64,000 nucleotides of DNA from a bacterium (GCA_014896235.1 JADBKU010000020.1:1-64000); one strand, 5' to 3'. Positions 53,713 through 63,255 are shown, counted from the first letter of the stretch. Numbers and translations: made by a program. Notes: generated by a model not told the origin, from the sequence alone.

Positions 53713-54972
53713 TTACACGGCGGTGGCCGTGACCGCGGGGAGAAACCGATTGCGGAAATCTTCAGCGCTAAGTCCGGTGTAGACCGCGATTCGCGACAAG
53801 GCCGGCTCCTGCAGATCGCGCGGCTCGAGGCGAATCATGTAGGAGCGTGCGACGCGGTAAGACTCGGTGGTGACGTCGACCAATCGCACCTTGATGCGTC
53901 CGGTTTCCGGATCGAGCAATTGCGGCAAATCCACCGGCGTCACGCGCCCGCCCGTGATTGCGATCAACGCGCCAGAACCGCCGTCGAGAAGATAGCGCAC
54001 CGCGCCGTATCCCAGCGTGCGGGTGTACTCTGTGTCAAACGGCACCGGCTTGGCGCACCGCAGCTCGTATCCAATATCCTTGGCGACGACGTTCGTCGTG
54101 ACGCCGATCTCCTTGAGCCGTTCGCGCACGCGTTCGCGCAGCAGCGCTCCGAGCGGAATGTCGGCGATATGAATGTGGCCGTAGGAGTCGCGTTCCAGGC
54201 CAGCGGCGGCTGGCAGCGTTTCGGGATCGAGCCGCTCGGCGATGCCCTCCGCGATGATCGCCACGCCGTTGTCATGGCCCATCGAAGCGCGCTTCACGAT
54301 CGCGCCGACGATAGTGTCGACAACCAGCGAAAAATCGAATTTTTCGCCGCGAAATTCCTCCGGAATCACCGCCAGCGTGGCGCCCGCCGACTTGCACATG
54401 CTGAGCGCGAGAAAGCCCGCCTTGCGTCCCATCGAAACCGCCAGATACCAGCGGCCGGTGGTGCGCGCGTCCTCCATCAGCGACTCGATAATCGCCGTGC
54501 CGGTCGCGCGCGCCGTCTCGAAGCCGAAAGTCGGCGCGTTTTCGGGAAGCGGCAGGTCGTTGTCGATCGTTTTCGGAACGGTCGCCACCCCGATACGTCC
54601 GCGCGCCCGCTCCGCGATTTGCGCCGCGCCAAACGTGGTGTCGTCGCCGCCGATGCACAGCAAATAGCGCACCCGCAACCGGATTAGCGTATCGATCACG
54701 CGCTGCAACGTGGCTTCATCCCGCGCCGGATTCGTGCGCGACGTCCGCAATACCGACCCGCCGGTGAAATGAATCCGGCTCACGTCCGCGATACGCAGAT
54801 CGACGGTGTGCGAAGTATCGCCCTCGACCAGCCATCGGTAGCCGTCACGCAGCCCGATGACGCGCAAGCCGTTATTGATCGCTTCGATCGCGGCGGAGGC
54901 GATGACCCCATTGATTCCGGGCGCAGGACCGCCGCCGACCAGAATCGCCAGAACCGGAAGACCGTCGCTCAT
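53713..54972 (-). CDS. pfp: Pyrophosphate-type 6-phosphofructokinase
   Basis: 419 residues. The phosphate-donor loop reads CIGGDDTTFGA: Asp111 in place of the Gly of ATP-dependent PFK, and VPKTIDNDLP (Lys134) instead of PGTIDND. Both are residues that mark use of pyrophosphate. Also seen: VGGGPAPGIN, and MGRKAGFLALSM for fructose-6-phosphate binding. Reversible, so it can serve glycolysis and gluconeogenesis. Single gene, upstream AT-rich gap leads to pstS. Confidence 0.9.
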   Translation of the reverse strand: MSDGLPVLAILVGGGPAPGINGVIASAAIEAINNGLRVIGLRDGYRWLVEGDTSHTVDLRIADVSRIHFTGGSVLRTSRTNPARDEATLQRVIDTLIRLRVRYLLCIGGDDTTFGAAQIAERARGRIGVATVPKTIDNDLPLPENAPTFGFETARATGTAIIESLMEDARTTGRWYLAVSMGRKAGFLALSMCKSAGATLAVIPEEFRGEKFDFSLVVDTIVGAIVKRASMGHDNGVAIIAEGIAERLDPETLPAAAGLERDSYGHIHIADIPLGALLRERVRERLKEIGVTTNVVAKDIGYELRCAKPVPFDTEYTRTLGYGAVRYLLDGGSGALIAITGGRVTPVDLPQLLDPETGRIKVRLVDVTTESYRVARSYMIRLEPRDLQEPALSRIAVYTGLSAEDFRNRFLPAVTATAV

Positions 54973-55209
54973 CGCAAACCTCCAGCCTTATTTCTCAACT
55001 ACCATGCGCGTCGCGACGAGCGAATACTCCGCCTCCAACCGATATTCATCCGCCACAGCGGCGCTTATCCGCCGTCGAGCGTCGTACAAGCGGATTTAAT
55101 TAGCCCCGCGTTAATTGCAGCCTAATCAAACTGTAACAAATGCCGCTTAAACTTGCCCAAGCGAAGTCTGATGGAATCCAGAAGAATCAGGTCTTCAACG
55201 GGAGGAACG

Positions 55210-56250
55210 ATGGTCAAGGCAAGGAACTTGGTTGCGCTCGGTCTGTTGGCGCTGTTGGCGTTCGCCGCTCCGCAAATCGCGCACGCCCAGATGCTGATCA
55301 ACGGCGCCGGCTCAACTTTCGGCTACCCGATCTACTCGAAATGGTTTGACGCTTACACCAAAGTCGATCCGGGCGTGCGGTTCAACTACCAGTCCATCGG
55401 CTCCGGCGGCGGCATCATGATGCTCCGCAACAAGACTGTGGCGATCGGCGCCAGCGACGCTCCGCTTAGCGACGCCCAGGAAACGCAGATGCCCGGACCG
55501 GTGCTGCATTTCCCCTCCGTCCTCGGCGCTGTCGTGATGTCTTACAACCTTCCGGAAGTCACATCCGCCATCAAGCTCAGCGGCCCTGTGATTGCAGACA
55601 TCTATCTCGGCAGAGTGACGAAATGGAACGATCCTGAAATCGCGAAGCTGAATCCGGGCGTCGCTTTTCCGGATAAGCCAATCCTCGTAGTGCATCGCTC
55701 CGAGGGCAGCGGCACCACCTATATCTTCGCCGATTACCTCTCCAAGGTCAGCCCGGAATGGGCCAAGCAGGTCGGTAAAGGAACCTCCATCCGCTGGCCG
55801 GTCGGCCTCGGCGGCAAAGGCAGTGAAGGCGTCACCGGTCTGGTCCAGCAGACCCCGGGCGCGATCGGCTACGTCGAACTGACCTATGCGCTGGCCAACA
55901 AGATTCCGTTCGCGACGGTCGAGAATCGCGACGGAAAATGGATTGTACCGAGCCTCGCTGGGGTCACCGCCGCGGCCGCCGGCGCCGTCGCCAACATGCC
56001 GGCGGATTTCCGCGTGTCGATCACTGACGCTCCGGGCGCCGAATCCTATCCGATTTCGTCGTTCACCTGGCTGCTCATCTACAAAAACCAACCCAACAAG
56101 GCGACCGGTGAGCAAGTCGTCAAATTTCTAAAATGGGCGCTGACCGACGGCCAGAAATATGCGCCTGCACTCTATTATGCGCCGCTGCCGAAGTCGGTCG
56201 TCAAAAAAGAACTGGCGCAGCTTGCCGAAGTGTCGATTCCCGCGAACTGA
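55210..56250 (+). CDS. pstS: Phosphate ABC transporter substrate-binding protein PstS
   Basis: 346 residues from the ATG at 55210, which follows ggagg directly; a frame from 55153 is longer but lacks this site. The signal peptide is cut near AHAQ. Mature protein: INGAGSTFGYPIYSKW (phosphate-binding loop), NYQSIGSGGGIMML, VHRSEGSGTTYIFADYLSKV, and SSFTWLLIYKNQ. All are typical of PstS. pstCAB are not in the window; the next genes are a small exported protein and a porin. Confidence 0.92.
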   Translation: MVKARNLVALGLLALLAFAAPQIAHAQMLINGAGSTFGYPIYSKWFDAYTKVDPGVRFNYQSIGSGGGIMMLRNKTVAIGASDAPLSDAQETQMPGPVLHFPSVLGAVVMSYNLPEVTSAIKLSGPVIADIYLGRVTKWNDPEIAKLNPGVAFPDKPILVVHRSEGSGTTYIFADYLSKVSPEWAKQVGKGTSIRWPVGLGGKGSEGVTGLVQQTPGAIGYVELTYALANKIPFATVENRDGKWIVPSLAGVTAAAAGAVANMPADFRVSITDAPGAESYPISSFTWLLIYKNQPNKATGEQVVKFLKWALTDGQKYAPALYYAPLPKSVVKKELAQLAEVSIPAN

Positions 56251-56283
56251 CCCCGTCGGCAATCAATTTTGGAGGTGAAGGAA

Positions 56284-56610
56284 ATGGTTGTTCAAAAGCA
56301 CGTTCGAATCCGTCGTTTCGTCGGCCTCACGGCCGCCGCCGCCGCTCTTTTACTGGCGGGCGGGCCGGCGGCGTCGTACGCGCAAACCGCCGCCAGACCG
56401 ATGGCGGCCAGCGCGCCTGTCGATCCGCCGATGAATTCTCGGTCGGGCGCTGATCCAGTCGCAGCGAAGCCCGGCGATCCGCCGCCCAAGGTCGAGAATT
56501 GCGCGGTCGTGACAATTTCCACGCCCGCTAAATACGCATGCAACGGCAAAGTATATACGACCTATGAATTGCAACATCTTCGCGAAAAGTGGGAGGCTGC
56601 GAATAAATGA
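56284..56610 (+). CDS. Small exported protein with a cysteine pair
   Basis: 108 residues starting at ATG 56284, preceded by ggaggtgaagg. A signal peptide (basic HVRIRR, then AAAAALLLAGGPAASYAQ) is followed by a Pro-rich linker and a compact C-terminal piece ENCAVVTISTPAKYACNG then KVYTTYELQHL. The two Cys could form a disulfide. No known family. Located 33 bases after pstS and before the porin, so probably part of the same unit. Confidence 0.75.
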   Translation: MVVQKHVRIRRFVGLTAAAAALLLAGGPAASYAQTAARPMAASAPVDPPMNSRSGADPVAAKPGDPPPKVENCAVVTISTPAKYACNGKVYTTYELQHLREKWEAANK

Positions 56611-56676
56611 TAAACCGTTCAGGGTGGTCTGAAGCGGCGGGAGGAGAACGGCCGCGGATGCGCTACGGCGATGTTG

Positions 56677-56717
56677 CCGCCGGCGGGCGGACGCTCCGGG
56701 CGTCCGCCCGCCGGCGG
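56677..56717 (+). terminator. Perfect 18-bp GC hairpin before the porin gene
   Basis: Arms 56677-56694 and 56700-56717 are exact reverse complements, loop tccgg (5 bases). No T run follows (atgtttg). It may be a partial terminator, attenuator or RNA-stabilising element that lowers read-through from pstS into the porin, or shields the porin mRNA. Confidence 0.6.
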
Positions 56718-56759
56718 ATGTTTGCCGGCCAAATAATTCGATATCTTTGGAGCTACCGA

Positions 56760-58442
56760 ATGAAGTTACACACTGGCTTGACGATTGCGATCGCGAGTCT
56801 TGCCCTGTTCCTGGCGGCCTTCGACGGAACGAGCGGCGTCGCGCGCGCACAGGCCGATCCGTATGGTTCTGGGGGAATGAGCGTTTCGTCCGGAGGACTT
56901 TCGCCAATCAGCGCGAGTTCCGGCGGGGCGGCGGCGATGACCTTGTGGACCGACCCTGCGACCGGCGAAGTTTTCACGCGTCCGGGACCCGGCCGCACGC
57001 CGCTGAATTTGCCGATCGCGACTCCGCAAAGCCAGCAGCAACTCATGCAAAAGCTGCAGCAGCAGGAGCAAAAGACCGCCGAGCTGGAACAGCAGGTCCA
57101 GACGATCGAGCCCGCGTGGGAGGATTATCTCGGCAGCTTCAAGAACAAGGTGAGCATCGGCGGACAGTTCTGGGGCGACTGGGCGATGTACACGCATACG
57201 AGCTGGGCGCCCCAGTTGCTGACCCAGATCAATCCGCCGGGGCCGGGCAACAATCTATATAATTCGTTCGACATCACGCGCGCGTATATCAACATATTTT
57301 TCAATCCGACTTCCGACTGGACGATGCGGATCACGCCGAACATCTATCGCACCACCGGCACCACGGCGAACCAGGCCTATGGCAAGACCGGCGGCATCGG
57401 CAGCGATTTGCAGGGCGATCTCGGATATCGGCTGAAATACGGATATGTCCAGTGGAACACGCCGTTCAAGAATCTGGGCATCGCTCCGATCAAAAACGAC
57501 GTTATCGTTCTGGGCCAGCAGCCGCAGCCGCTGACAGCCTGGGAAGAAGATCTCTACGGCTACCGTTTCGTCAACTTGACGACCTGGAACATGAGCCTCT
57601 CGTCAACCTTCCCCGGCGTTAGCATCCAGGGACCGGTCACGTTCGGCTCCGACAACCTGCAGTACATCGATTACAATATCGGCGCGTTCAATAACGCCAG
57701 CTTCCATGCGCTGGAACAGACCAACACCAAGGAAGTGATGGGGCGGATATCGCTCTATCCGTTCGGCGCGCGCTGGCGTTTCGACGGTCTCGGCCTGACC
57801 ACCTTTTATGACTACGGATGGGGCAACGTGACGCCCGACAACATGAATCTTCCGGCGGTTCTGAAGGGGCCCAACGCGAATATCCAGCGGCTGGCTGAAC
57901 TTGTCCACTATACCGCCGACAACTGGCAGATCGCGTTCGAGTACGATTGGGGACGCAACGCCTGGACTCCGGGCAACCAGTATTCGGGATCCGGTCCGGC
58001 CGAACTTTTCGGCTTCACTCCGAATCTGCCGTCGGGGGGCATCCTCAATCAGCAGGCCTTTGTGAACCTGGCCAACGCGCTCATGAACAACGGCCGCACC
58101 ACCCAGCAGGCGTTCAACCTGTTCGGCCATTACCATATTCCCGACAGTAAGTTTACGCTCTTCGGGTGGATTAACCAGTTCAACCCGAACACTTCCGTCA
58201 AGAACAACCCCTTCGATTGGCAGCGGTATGTCGTCGGCATCGCGTACCAGTACAACGAATACCTGCGCTTCGCGCTCGACGAGCAGGCGATTCTGTACTA
58301 TCACGACCAGTACAACTTCCCGGTTTCGTACGCCGAACAGTTCAACTACACGTCGCCGAAGGGCTTCAAGGGCAAGGCTATACCTAACGTCGTGCTGCCC
58401 GACATGCATACGACGATGGTCAACATCGAGTATATGTTCTAA
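56760..58442 (+). CDS. Large outer-membrane porin
   Basis: 560 residues from ATG 56760, preceded by ttggag. A signal peptide (LTIAIASLALFLAAF, cut near ARAQ), a Gly/Ser linker, and a short coiled coil (QQQLMQKLQQQEQKTAELEQ, about 95-114) as in many trimeric porins. The barrel is rich in aromatic strands (GGQFWGDWAMYTHTSWAP, ITRAYINIFFNPTSDW, NWQIAFEYDWGRNAW) and ends in MVNIEYMF, a final Phe that suits BamA recognition. Relatives are phosphate- or substrate-selective porins. Its place next to pstS supports anion uptake, but that is inferred. Confidence 0.85.
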   Translation: MKLHTGLTIAIASLALFLAAFDGTSGVARAQADPYGSGGMSVSSGGLSPISASSGGAAAMTLWTDPATGEVFTRPGPGRTPLNLPIATPQSQQQLMQKLQQQEQKTAELEQQVQTIEPAWEDYLGSFKNKVSIGGQFWGDWAMYTHTSWAPQLLTQINPPGPGNNLYNSFDITRAYINIFFNPTSDWTMRITPNIYRTTGTTANQAYGKTGGIGSDLQGDLGYRLKYGYVQWNTPFKNLGIAPIKNDVIVLGQQPQPLTAWEEDLYGYRFVNLTTWNMSLSSTFPGVSIQGPVTFGSDNLQYIDYNIGAFNNASFHALEQTNTKEVMGRISLYPFGARWRFDGLGLTTFYDYGWGNVTPDNMNLPAVLKGPNANIQRLAELVHYTADNWQIAFEYDWGRNAWTPGNQYSGSGPAELFGFTPNLPSGGILNQQAFVNLANALMNNGRTTQQAFNLFGHYHIPDSKFTLFGWINQFNPNTSVKNNPFDWQRYVVGIAYQYNEYLRFALDEQAILYYHDQYNFPVSYAEQFNYTSPKGFKGKAIPNVVLPDMHTTMVNIEYMF

Positions 58443-58468
58443 CGCATTCGGAGAAAGAGAAATTTACA

Positions 58469-58837
58469 ATGATGATAAAGCGCAAATACGGATATGACGG
58501 CGCGTCAGACGGTCGCGCGCGACGGATTGCATCCGCCGCTCGCATGGCCGCGGCCGCCAGCGTCGCTTTCGCGCTGCTCGCGCTCGCGACGCCGAACTGC
58601 CGTGCGCAATCCGGCGCGTCCGCGGGTTCCGCGCAAGCGGAGAGCTCCGGCGGCGTAAGCAAATGGATTGGCATGACCACGCATCAGGTGCGCAAGAAGC
58701 TCGGAGAGCCGACTTCGTCGCAAATGCTGCAGGAAACCGGCGGGCTGATGTTGATCTACGCTAAACCCGGCAAGACGCACTATGTGTTCGAAATCGGGCC
58801 TAACGGCAAGGTGGACAAGGTCGCCGTGATTCATTAA
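58469..58837 (+). CDS. Small exported BamE/SmpA-like domain protein
   Basis: 122 residues. A long basic N-terminus, an export signal (ASVAFALLALATPNCRAQ) and a linker precede a C-terminal domain of about 55 residues: KWIGMTTHQVRKKLGEPTSSQ, TGGLMLIYA, THYVFEIGPNGKVDKVAVIH. The G-x-T-x-x-x-V-x-x-x-L-G-x-P and later short strands suit the SmpA/OmlA (BamE-like) fold. It follows the porin after 26 bases and is closed by a strong terminator. It is not the true BamE by length and might assist the porin. Confidence 0.65.
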   Translation: MMIKRKYGYDGASDGRARRIASAARMAAAASVAFALLALATPNCRAQSGASAGSAQAESSGGVSKWIGMTTHQVRKKLGEPTSSQMLQETGGLMLIYAKPGKTHYVFEIGPNGKVDKVAVIH

Positions 58838-58843
58838 TTCTCA

Positions 58844-58880
58844 GGCCGTCGGGCGGGTTGACCGTCCGGCGGCCTTTTTT
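58844..58880 (+). terminator. Rho-independent terminator
   Basis: A 13-bp GC-rich stem (ggccgtcgggcgg / ccgtccggcggcc, two G-U pairs) with loop gttga is followed by six T. It ends the porin/BamE-like transcript. Confidence 0.9.
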
Positions 58881-58924
58881 GCGCCTGCGCGATTTCGCCG
58901 GTGCGCTTGCAACGATAAGACCCG

Positions 58925-59275
58925 GTGCAGCCCAACAGACCGATCACTCTCTATCCGATTTTGGCCTCGATGCTGCTCGGCCTTTGCGCCTGCGCGGCTC
59001 CAAGCTCCACTGCGGAGGGTTATCCGCCTCCGCCTGGCCTGCCGCCAACGCGAACCGCGTTGATCGCCAAGCTGGAGCGCGCCGAGGAATCCGACGTCGG
59101 CAACTCCCAAGCCTACAGTTGGAGCGATCCAGGACTGGACAACCGTTACAAAGAAAAGGCGAAAGAAGTGGAAGCGGTAATTTTGGAACTGGAGTCCGGA
59201 GATAACGTCCCGCCTGAGCAAATCAACGACGCGCTGGATAATTCGAGCTTGCGCGGGTTCGGCGGCTACCCGTGA
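58925..59275 (+). CDS. Small lipoprotein of unknown function
   Basis: 116 residues from GTG 58925. The signal ends LLGLCACAAPS, a lipobox-like Cys. The rest is hydrophilic: PPTRTALIAKLERAEESD, YKEKAKEVEAVILELE, and a C-terminal NDALDNSSLRGFGGYP. A helix in the middle is Glu/Lys-rich. No family recognised. Its distance after the terminator makes it a separate unit. Confidence 0.7.
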   Translation: MQPNRPITLYPILASMLLGLCACAAPSSTAEGYPPPPGLPPTRTALIAKLERAEESDVGNSQAYSWSDPGLDNRYKEKAKEVEAVILELESGDNVPPEQINDALDNSSLRGFGGYP

Positions 59276-59325
59276 AAAAATACGCTAGTCGTCCAACGAG
59301 CGCCTGACGTAGCAATCGACTTTCC

Positions 59326-59365
59326 AAAAAAAAAGGCGAGGCGGTTATGCCGACGCCTCGCCTTT
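59326..59365 (-). terminator. Bidirectional-type terminator after the MaoC gene
   Basis: A perfect 12-bp stem (aaaggcgaggcg, 59332-59343; its complement, 59354-59365) with a 10-base loop. On the minus strand it ends in nine T (a run at 59326-59334), right after the MaoC gene; it can also end plus-strand transcription. Confidence 0.88.
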
Positions 59366-59385
59366 CGGATTCGTCTGGAAGGACG

Positions 59386-60525
59386 TCAACCGCGCGACGG
59401 CAGCCGCACCAACGCCTTCGCCCGCACCGACAATTCGCCGTCCTGCTGCGTGGCGACCTGCTCGATCTCGGCGTAATGCTCGCCGTCTCGGACGAAGGTC
59501 CTCTTGACCTCGCCGTTGATGTACAGCGTATCGCCGACCGGATTATGCCGGCGGATCTGCACCTCGATTTGGCTCAAAAATCCAGCGTCGCCCATCCAGT
59601 TGGTCAGCTGATGCGTCATCCAGGAGCATCGCTCCGGTCCGTAGTCATAGGCGGCCGGAGTGCCGACCAACACGGCCAGATCGTCTTCCCAATGCACGCG
59701 CTCGGGAATATCCGGGATGCCGAATTTGTTCGGAATTCCCAGCCCCGGATGCTTCTGCAACTGTTTCCAGGCGAGCTTGTTGGCGCGAATATACAATCCG
59801 CCCCAGCCTTGCGCGAAGGCGATGAATCCGGTCGCCGTCATCGGCCCCTTGACCATCGTCGGCAGCTTCTCGCCCGGCTTCACGTCTTCGATATAGCGCG
59901 GTGTGGCGCCGCGAATCTCCTCGGCCTCGTATAACGCGAAGATTTTGGCCAAATCGTCGCGCGTGTAATACACCGGTTTCTTGGCCTTGACCTCCGTGTA
60001 CTTCGTGCCGCGTTCGCGCGCGGTATCGCGCTCGGTTCGAAAGCACCAACTGTCGCCCTCGGCGACGATCTCATCGCGTTGATTGATGAATTCGCAGCGA
60101 TAGATCTGCTGGATCGAGCGGCCGGCGAAACGGGTCTGATGCTCGATCAGGTCCTTCAGCCAGACTCGGGTCCGGAACTCGTCGCCATGCAGCATCGGCC
60201 GCCGCCACGTGACGTCGATGCCCGCGAACATCGCATGCACGCCCGGCAGTCCGCCGACATAGCCGCTGAAGACCCGGTCGAGCGGGAAGATGAACGACGG
60301 CGGCGCGACCAGCCGGCCATACGCCGTACCGCGCGCATACTCCGGATCGCACCACAAAGGATTGTCGTCGCCGATTCCGTGCGCCCAGTGACGGATATTG
60401 TCGCGAGTCGCCTCATGACACCACGGTTCGAGCGTATCTTCGATCACCACGCCGATCAGCTTGCGCAGATCGGCGACGCTTTTGTCCGTGATAAGTGAAA
60501 AACGCTGTTGCGGCGATGCTGCCAT
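59386..60525 (-). CDS. MaoC-like double hot-dog dehydratase
   Basis: 379 residues with two hot-dog units. First half: WAHGIGDDNPLWCDPEYA, RLVAPPSFIFPLDRVFSGY, VTWRRPMLHGDEFRTRVWL. Second half: GATPRYIEDVKPGEKLP, AFAQGWGGLYIRANKLAW, HNPVGDTLYINGEVKRTFV. The MaoC N-terminal FAS1-like type acts on enoyl- or hydroxyacyl-thioesters. Located next to the LLM gene on the same strand. Substrate unknown. Confidence 0.82.
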   Translation of the reverse strand: MAASPQQRFSLITDKSVADLRKLIGVVIEDTLEPWCHEATRDNIRHWAHGIGDDNPLWCDPEYARGTAYGRLVAPPSFIFPLDRVFSGYVGGLPGVHAMFAGIDVTWRRPMLHGDEFRTRVWLKDLIEHQTRFAGRSIQQIYRCEFINQRDEIVAEGDSWCFRTERDTARERGTKYTEVKAKKPVYYTRDDLAKIFALYEAEEIRGATPRYIEDVKPGEKLPTMVKGPMTATGFIAFAQGWGGLYIRANKLAWKQLQKHPGLGIPNKFGIPDIPERVHWEDDLAVLVGTPAAYDYGPERCSWMTHQLTNWMGDAGFLSQIEVQIRRHNPVGDTLYINGEVKRTFVRDGEHYAEIEQVATQQDGELSVRAKALVRLPSRG

Positions 60526-60578
60526 TACTAAGTTCTCGTTGCTCCTTGTGTTGCGCAGATTTCGGCCGGCGAATCGCT

Positions 60579-61806
60579 CTATTTGAAGCGCGGGATGATC
60601 TTTTCGCCGAAAGTGCGAATCTGATTTTTAACCACTGCCGCGGGCAATAATCCCTGATCGCCCTGCCACATGAACCATTCCGGATTGACGTTTTCGGCGA
60701 GCGCGTCCATCTCCTTGCGCACCCCGTCGACGTTGCCGAAAAAGGCAAACTTCGCTTTTTCAACGCGGTCCAGCGTGCATTCCTCCAATGGCAGCATCCG
60801 GCCCGGATATTTCGCGTCGTCCTCGGGAAACCGCCAGGCCTCCCAGAATCCGAAGTGATAGAAGAATCTGCAAGCCCACGCCGATCGCGCCATCCTCTGC
60901 CATGCGCATCGCCTGCTCGCGGTTTTCGCCGATATACAGGCTGCGCAGCACGCCGATGCTCTCGCCAAGGTTGAGCCTGCGCCCGTGTTCGGCTGATTCC
61001 TTCCGATAGATCTCCGCCAACTCGCGCACGCGCTTCGGTTCCGAAATCAGGATGCTCGGGGTGATCCGCTCGCGCGCCGTCCATCGCACCGTCTCTTCGC
61101 TGATCGAAAAGGCCTGGAACAGCGGAGGATGCGGCTTTTGATAAGGTTTGGGAATCAGGTTGATCGCGCGGATATTGCCCTTTTCGTCGAGTTCACCCGG
61201 CGCGCCGAACTCGCGCGTCCATTCGTGCGGCGCCCACGGCGTGCCGGTTTCGAATGGATATGGAAATTCGTAGTGCTTGCCCTTGTAACGGAACGGTTCG
61301 TCGCCCCAAGCCGCTTTGAGGATGTGATACACCTCCTCGAACGCCTCGCGATTCGTCCGATCGACCTCGCTCTTGTCGCTGACCGTGGCGGAAACATGAA
61401 TCTTCTGCGCCATGTTGTTGAGCCAGCGCGTCTGATAGCCGCGCGCGAACCCAATCAACGTGCGCCCCTTGGTCAACTGATCAAGCCATCCGATTTCCAC
61501 CGCCAGCCGCATCGGATTCCATCCCGGCAGCACATAGCCGATCGGGCCGACCTTTATATGCCTGGTGTTGTGGATCACGTGCTGGGTCAGCAACGGCAGG
61601 CTGCCCATTTCCAGCCCCTCGCCGTGCAGGTGATGTTCGGGAAAGGCGACCGCGTCGAAACCGACCTCCTCGGCCAGTCGCGCCATCTCCACAACTTCAT
61701 CGATCATCTTCTGAAAATATTCCGTACGGTTCGCGATCGGCCGCAGCTTGCGCCGTTCTTCGAGCGTCGCGGGAATTGTGGGTAGAAAAAAGAACAGAAA
61801 CTTCAT
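60579..61806 (-). pseudogene. LLM-class flavin-dependent oxidoreductase with a frameshift
   Basis: ATG 61806 has aaggagga upstream. The first frame gives about 313 sensible residues (KFLFFFLPTIPATLEERR, FDAVAFPEHHLHGEGLEMGS, GPIGYVLPGWNPMRLAVEIG, RTLIGFARGYQTRW, AFSISEETVRWTARERIT) and reads on to 60760 as nonsense. Near 60866-60872 the protein moves one frame: RFFYHFGFWEAWRFPEDD to TAG at 60579. One extra A in ttgcagattc explains it. Joined length about 408. A luciferase-like monooxygenase with FMN, broken or mis-assembled. Confidence 0.82.
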
Positions 61807-61975
61807 GCGCTGTCCTCCTTTAGTCGTCACTGATCGGATTCACGGAGGCTATTCATAGCACCAATTGATCGCTTGGCGTTAACCGATCGAGACGCCGCCT
61901 TGGACTTGGGGCCGATCTTCGCGCAGATTAGATCGAGGAGCCGCGGCGGCTCCCTGCAGAAAAGGAGCAACTCCG

Positions 61976-62992
61976 ATGCAAGTGGGAATGGTTGGATTAG
62001 GCCGGATGGGCGCGAACATGGTTCGCCGCCTGCTTCGCGCCGGCCATCAATGCGTGGTCTTCGACGTAAGCCCAGCGGCGGTTAAAACGCTCGCCGATGA
62101 AGGCGCCGTCGGTGCCGCATCGCTCGACGATTTCGCGGCGCGGCTGACAAAGCCGCGCGTAACCTGGATGATGGTTCCGGCCGCGGTGGTCGAACGAACC
62201 CTCACCGATCTCGCCAACCGCTTCGAGACTGGCGACATCATCGTTGACGGCGGCAACTCATGGTATGGCGACGACATCCGGCGCGCCGCTAATCTGCGCA
62301 AAAAGGGCATCCACTACGTCGATTCGGGTACGTCGGGCGGCGTCTGGGGATTGGAGCGGGGCTTTTGCCAAATGATCGGCGGCGAGCCCGAAATAGTCAA
62401 ACACCTCGATCCGATCTTTGCCGCGCTCGCACCGGCGATTGAAAGCGCGCCGCGCACGCCCGGTCGCGAAAACGTCAAGAGCAGCACCGCCGAACACGGC
62501 TATCTTCACTGCGGTCCGAACGGCGCCGGCCATTTCGTCAAAATGGTCCATAACGGCATCGAATACGGATTGATGGCCGCGTACGCCGAGGGACTGAACA
62601 TCTTGCGCCATGCCAATGCCGGCAAGCGTCGCGAGAGCATCGACGCCGAAACCACTCCGCTGCGCGATCCCGAACTTTATCAATACGATCTCAACCTGAC
62701 CGAAATCGCGGAGGTCTGGCGGCGCGGCAGCGTAATCGGGTCGTGGCTGCTCGATCTGACCGCGAGCGCGCTGCTTGGCGACCCCGATCTCAAGAACTTC
62801 GCCGGACGCGTTTCCGATTCGGGCGAGGGACGCTGGACCATCGATGCCGCGATCGATGAGGGCGTGCCGGCGCAGGTCCTGACGGCGGCGCTATATGAAC
62901 GTTTCAGCTCGCGCGGCCAGGCGGAATTCGCAAATCGAATTCTGTCGGCGATGCGCTATGAATTCGGCGGCCATTTGGAAAAGAAATCCTGA
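61976..62992 (+). CDS. gnd: 6-phosphogluconate dehydrogenase, short (NAD-type, GntZ/YqeC-like)
   Basis: 338 residues, the short form (~300-340) rather than the 470-residue NADP enzyme. Features: [20 protein letters not shown] (NAD loop), [35 protein letters not shown], and [24 protein letters not shown] with the catalytic Lys. SD aaggagc before the ATG. Alone in its unit. Oxidises 6-phosphogluconate to ribulose-5-phosphate. Confidence 0.92.
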   Translation: MQVGMVGLGRMGANMVRRLLRAGHQCVVFDVSPAAVKTLADEGAVGAASLDDFAARLTKPRVTWMMVPAAVVERTLTDLANRFETGDIIVDGGNSWYGDDIRRAANLRKKGIHYVDSGTSGGVWGLERGFCQMIGGEPEIVKHLDPIFAALAPAIESAPRTPGRENVKSSTAEHGYLHCGPNGAGHFVKMVHNGIEYGLMAAYAEGLNILRHANAGKRRESIDAETTPLRDPELYQYDLNLTEIAEVWRRGSVIGSWLLDLTASALLGDPDLKNFAGRVSDSGEGRWTIDAAIDEGVPAQVLTAALYERFSSRGQAEFANRILSAMRYEFGGHLEKKS

Positions 62993-63069
62993 CGCCGCGC
63001 CGGCGCCGAATCGTCATCGACAAGTGTCGCCAACGATATGGAGGATTGGGCCGCCGGCAGCTTTGAAGT

Positions 63070-63255
63070 CTATTCGCATTCGACGATCGATTCGGGGTCG
63101 GCCAGTCCGGTTTCGACCGTGGTCGCGACGCCGCGCGCGGCGATCTGATGCGGACGCATCGCTTCCACGCGCGCAATCGCTTCTTCGGGAGACTGCGCCT
63201 GCACCGGCATTTCGTACCATGTTACGATCTGCACGCGAATGCGATACTGCGCCAT
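63070..63255 (-). CDS. 61-residue basic/acidic small protein
   Basis: The frame reads MAQYRIRVQIVTWYEMPVQA then QSPEEAIARVEAMRPHQIAA. The alternation of strand (YRIRVQIVTWYEMPVQ) and helix (SPEEAIARVEAM) looks like a real small alpha/beta protein. It converges with the 6PGDH gene 77 bases away. No family named; the strand-SPEEA-helix pattern occurs in small phage and mobile-element proteins. Its function is unknown. Confidence 0.5.
   Translation of the reverse strand: MAQYRIRVQIVTWYEMPVQAQSPEEAIARVEAMRPHQIAARGVATTVETGLADPESIVECE

Noticed and set aside
55095-55150. Pho box upstream of pstS
   Set aside because: One ctgtaac block is visible, but a second copy 11 bases away is too poor a match to CTGTCAT to support a PhoB site.
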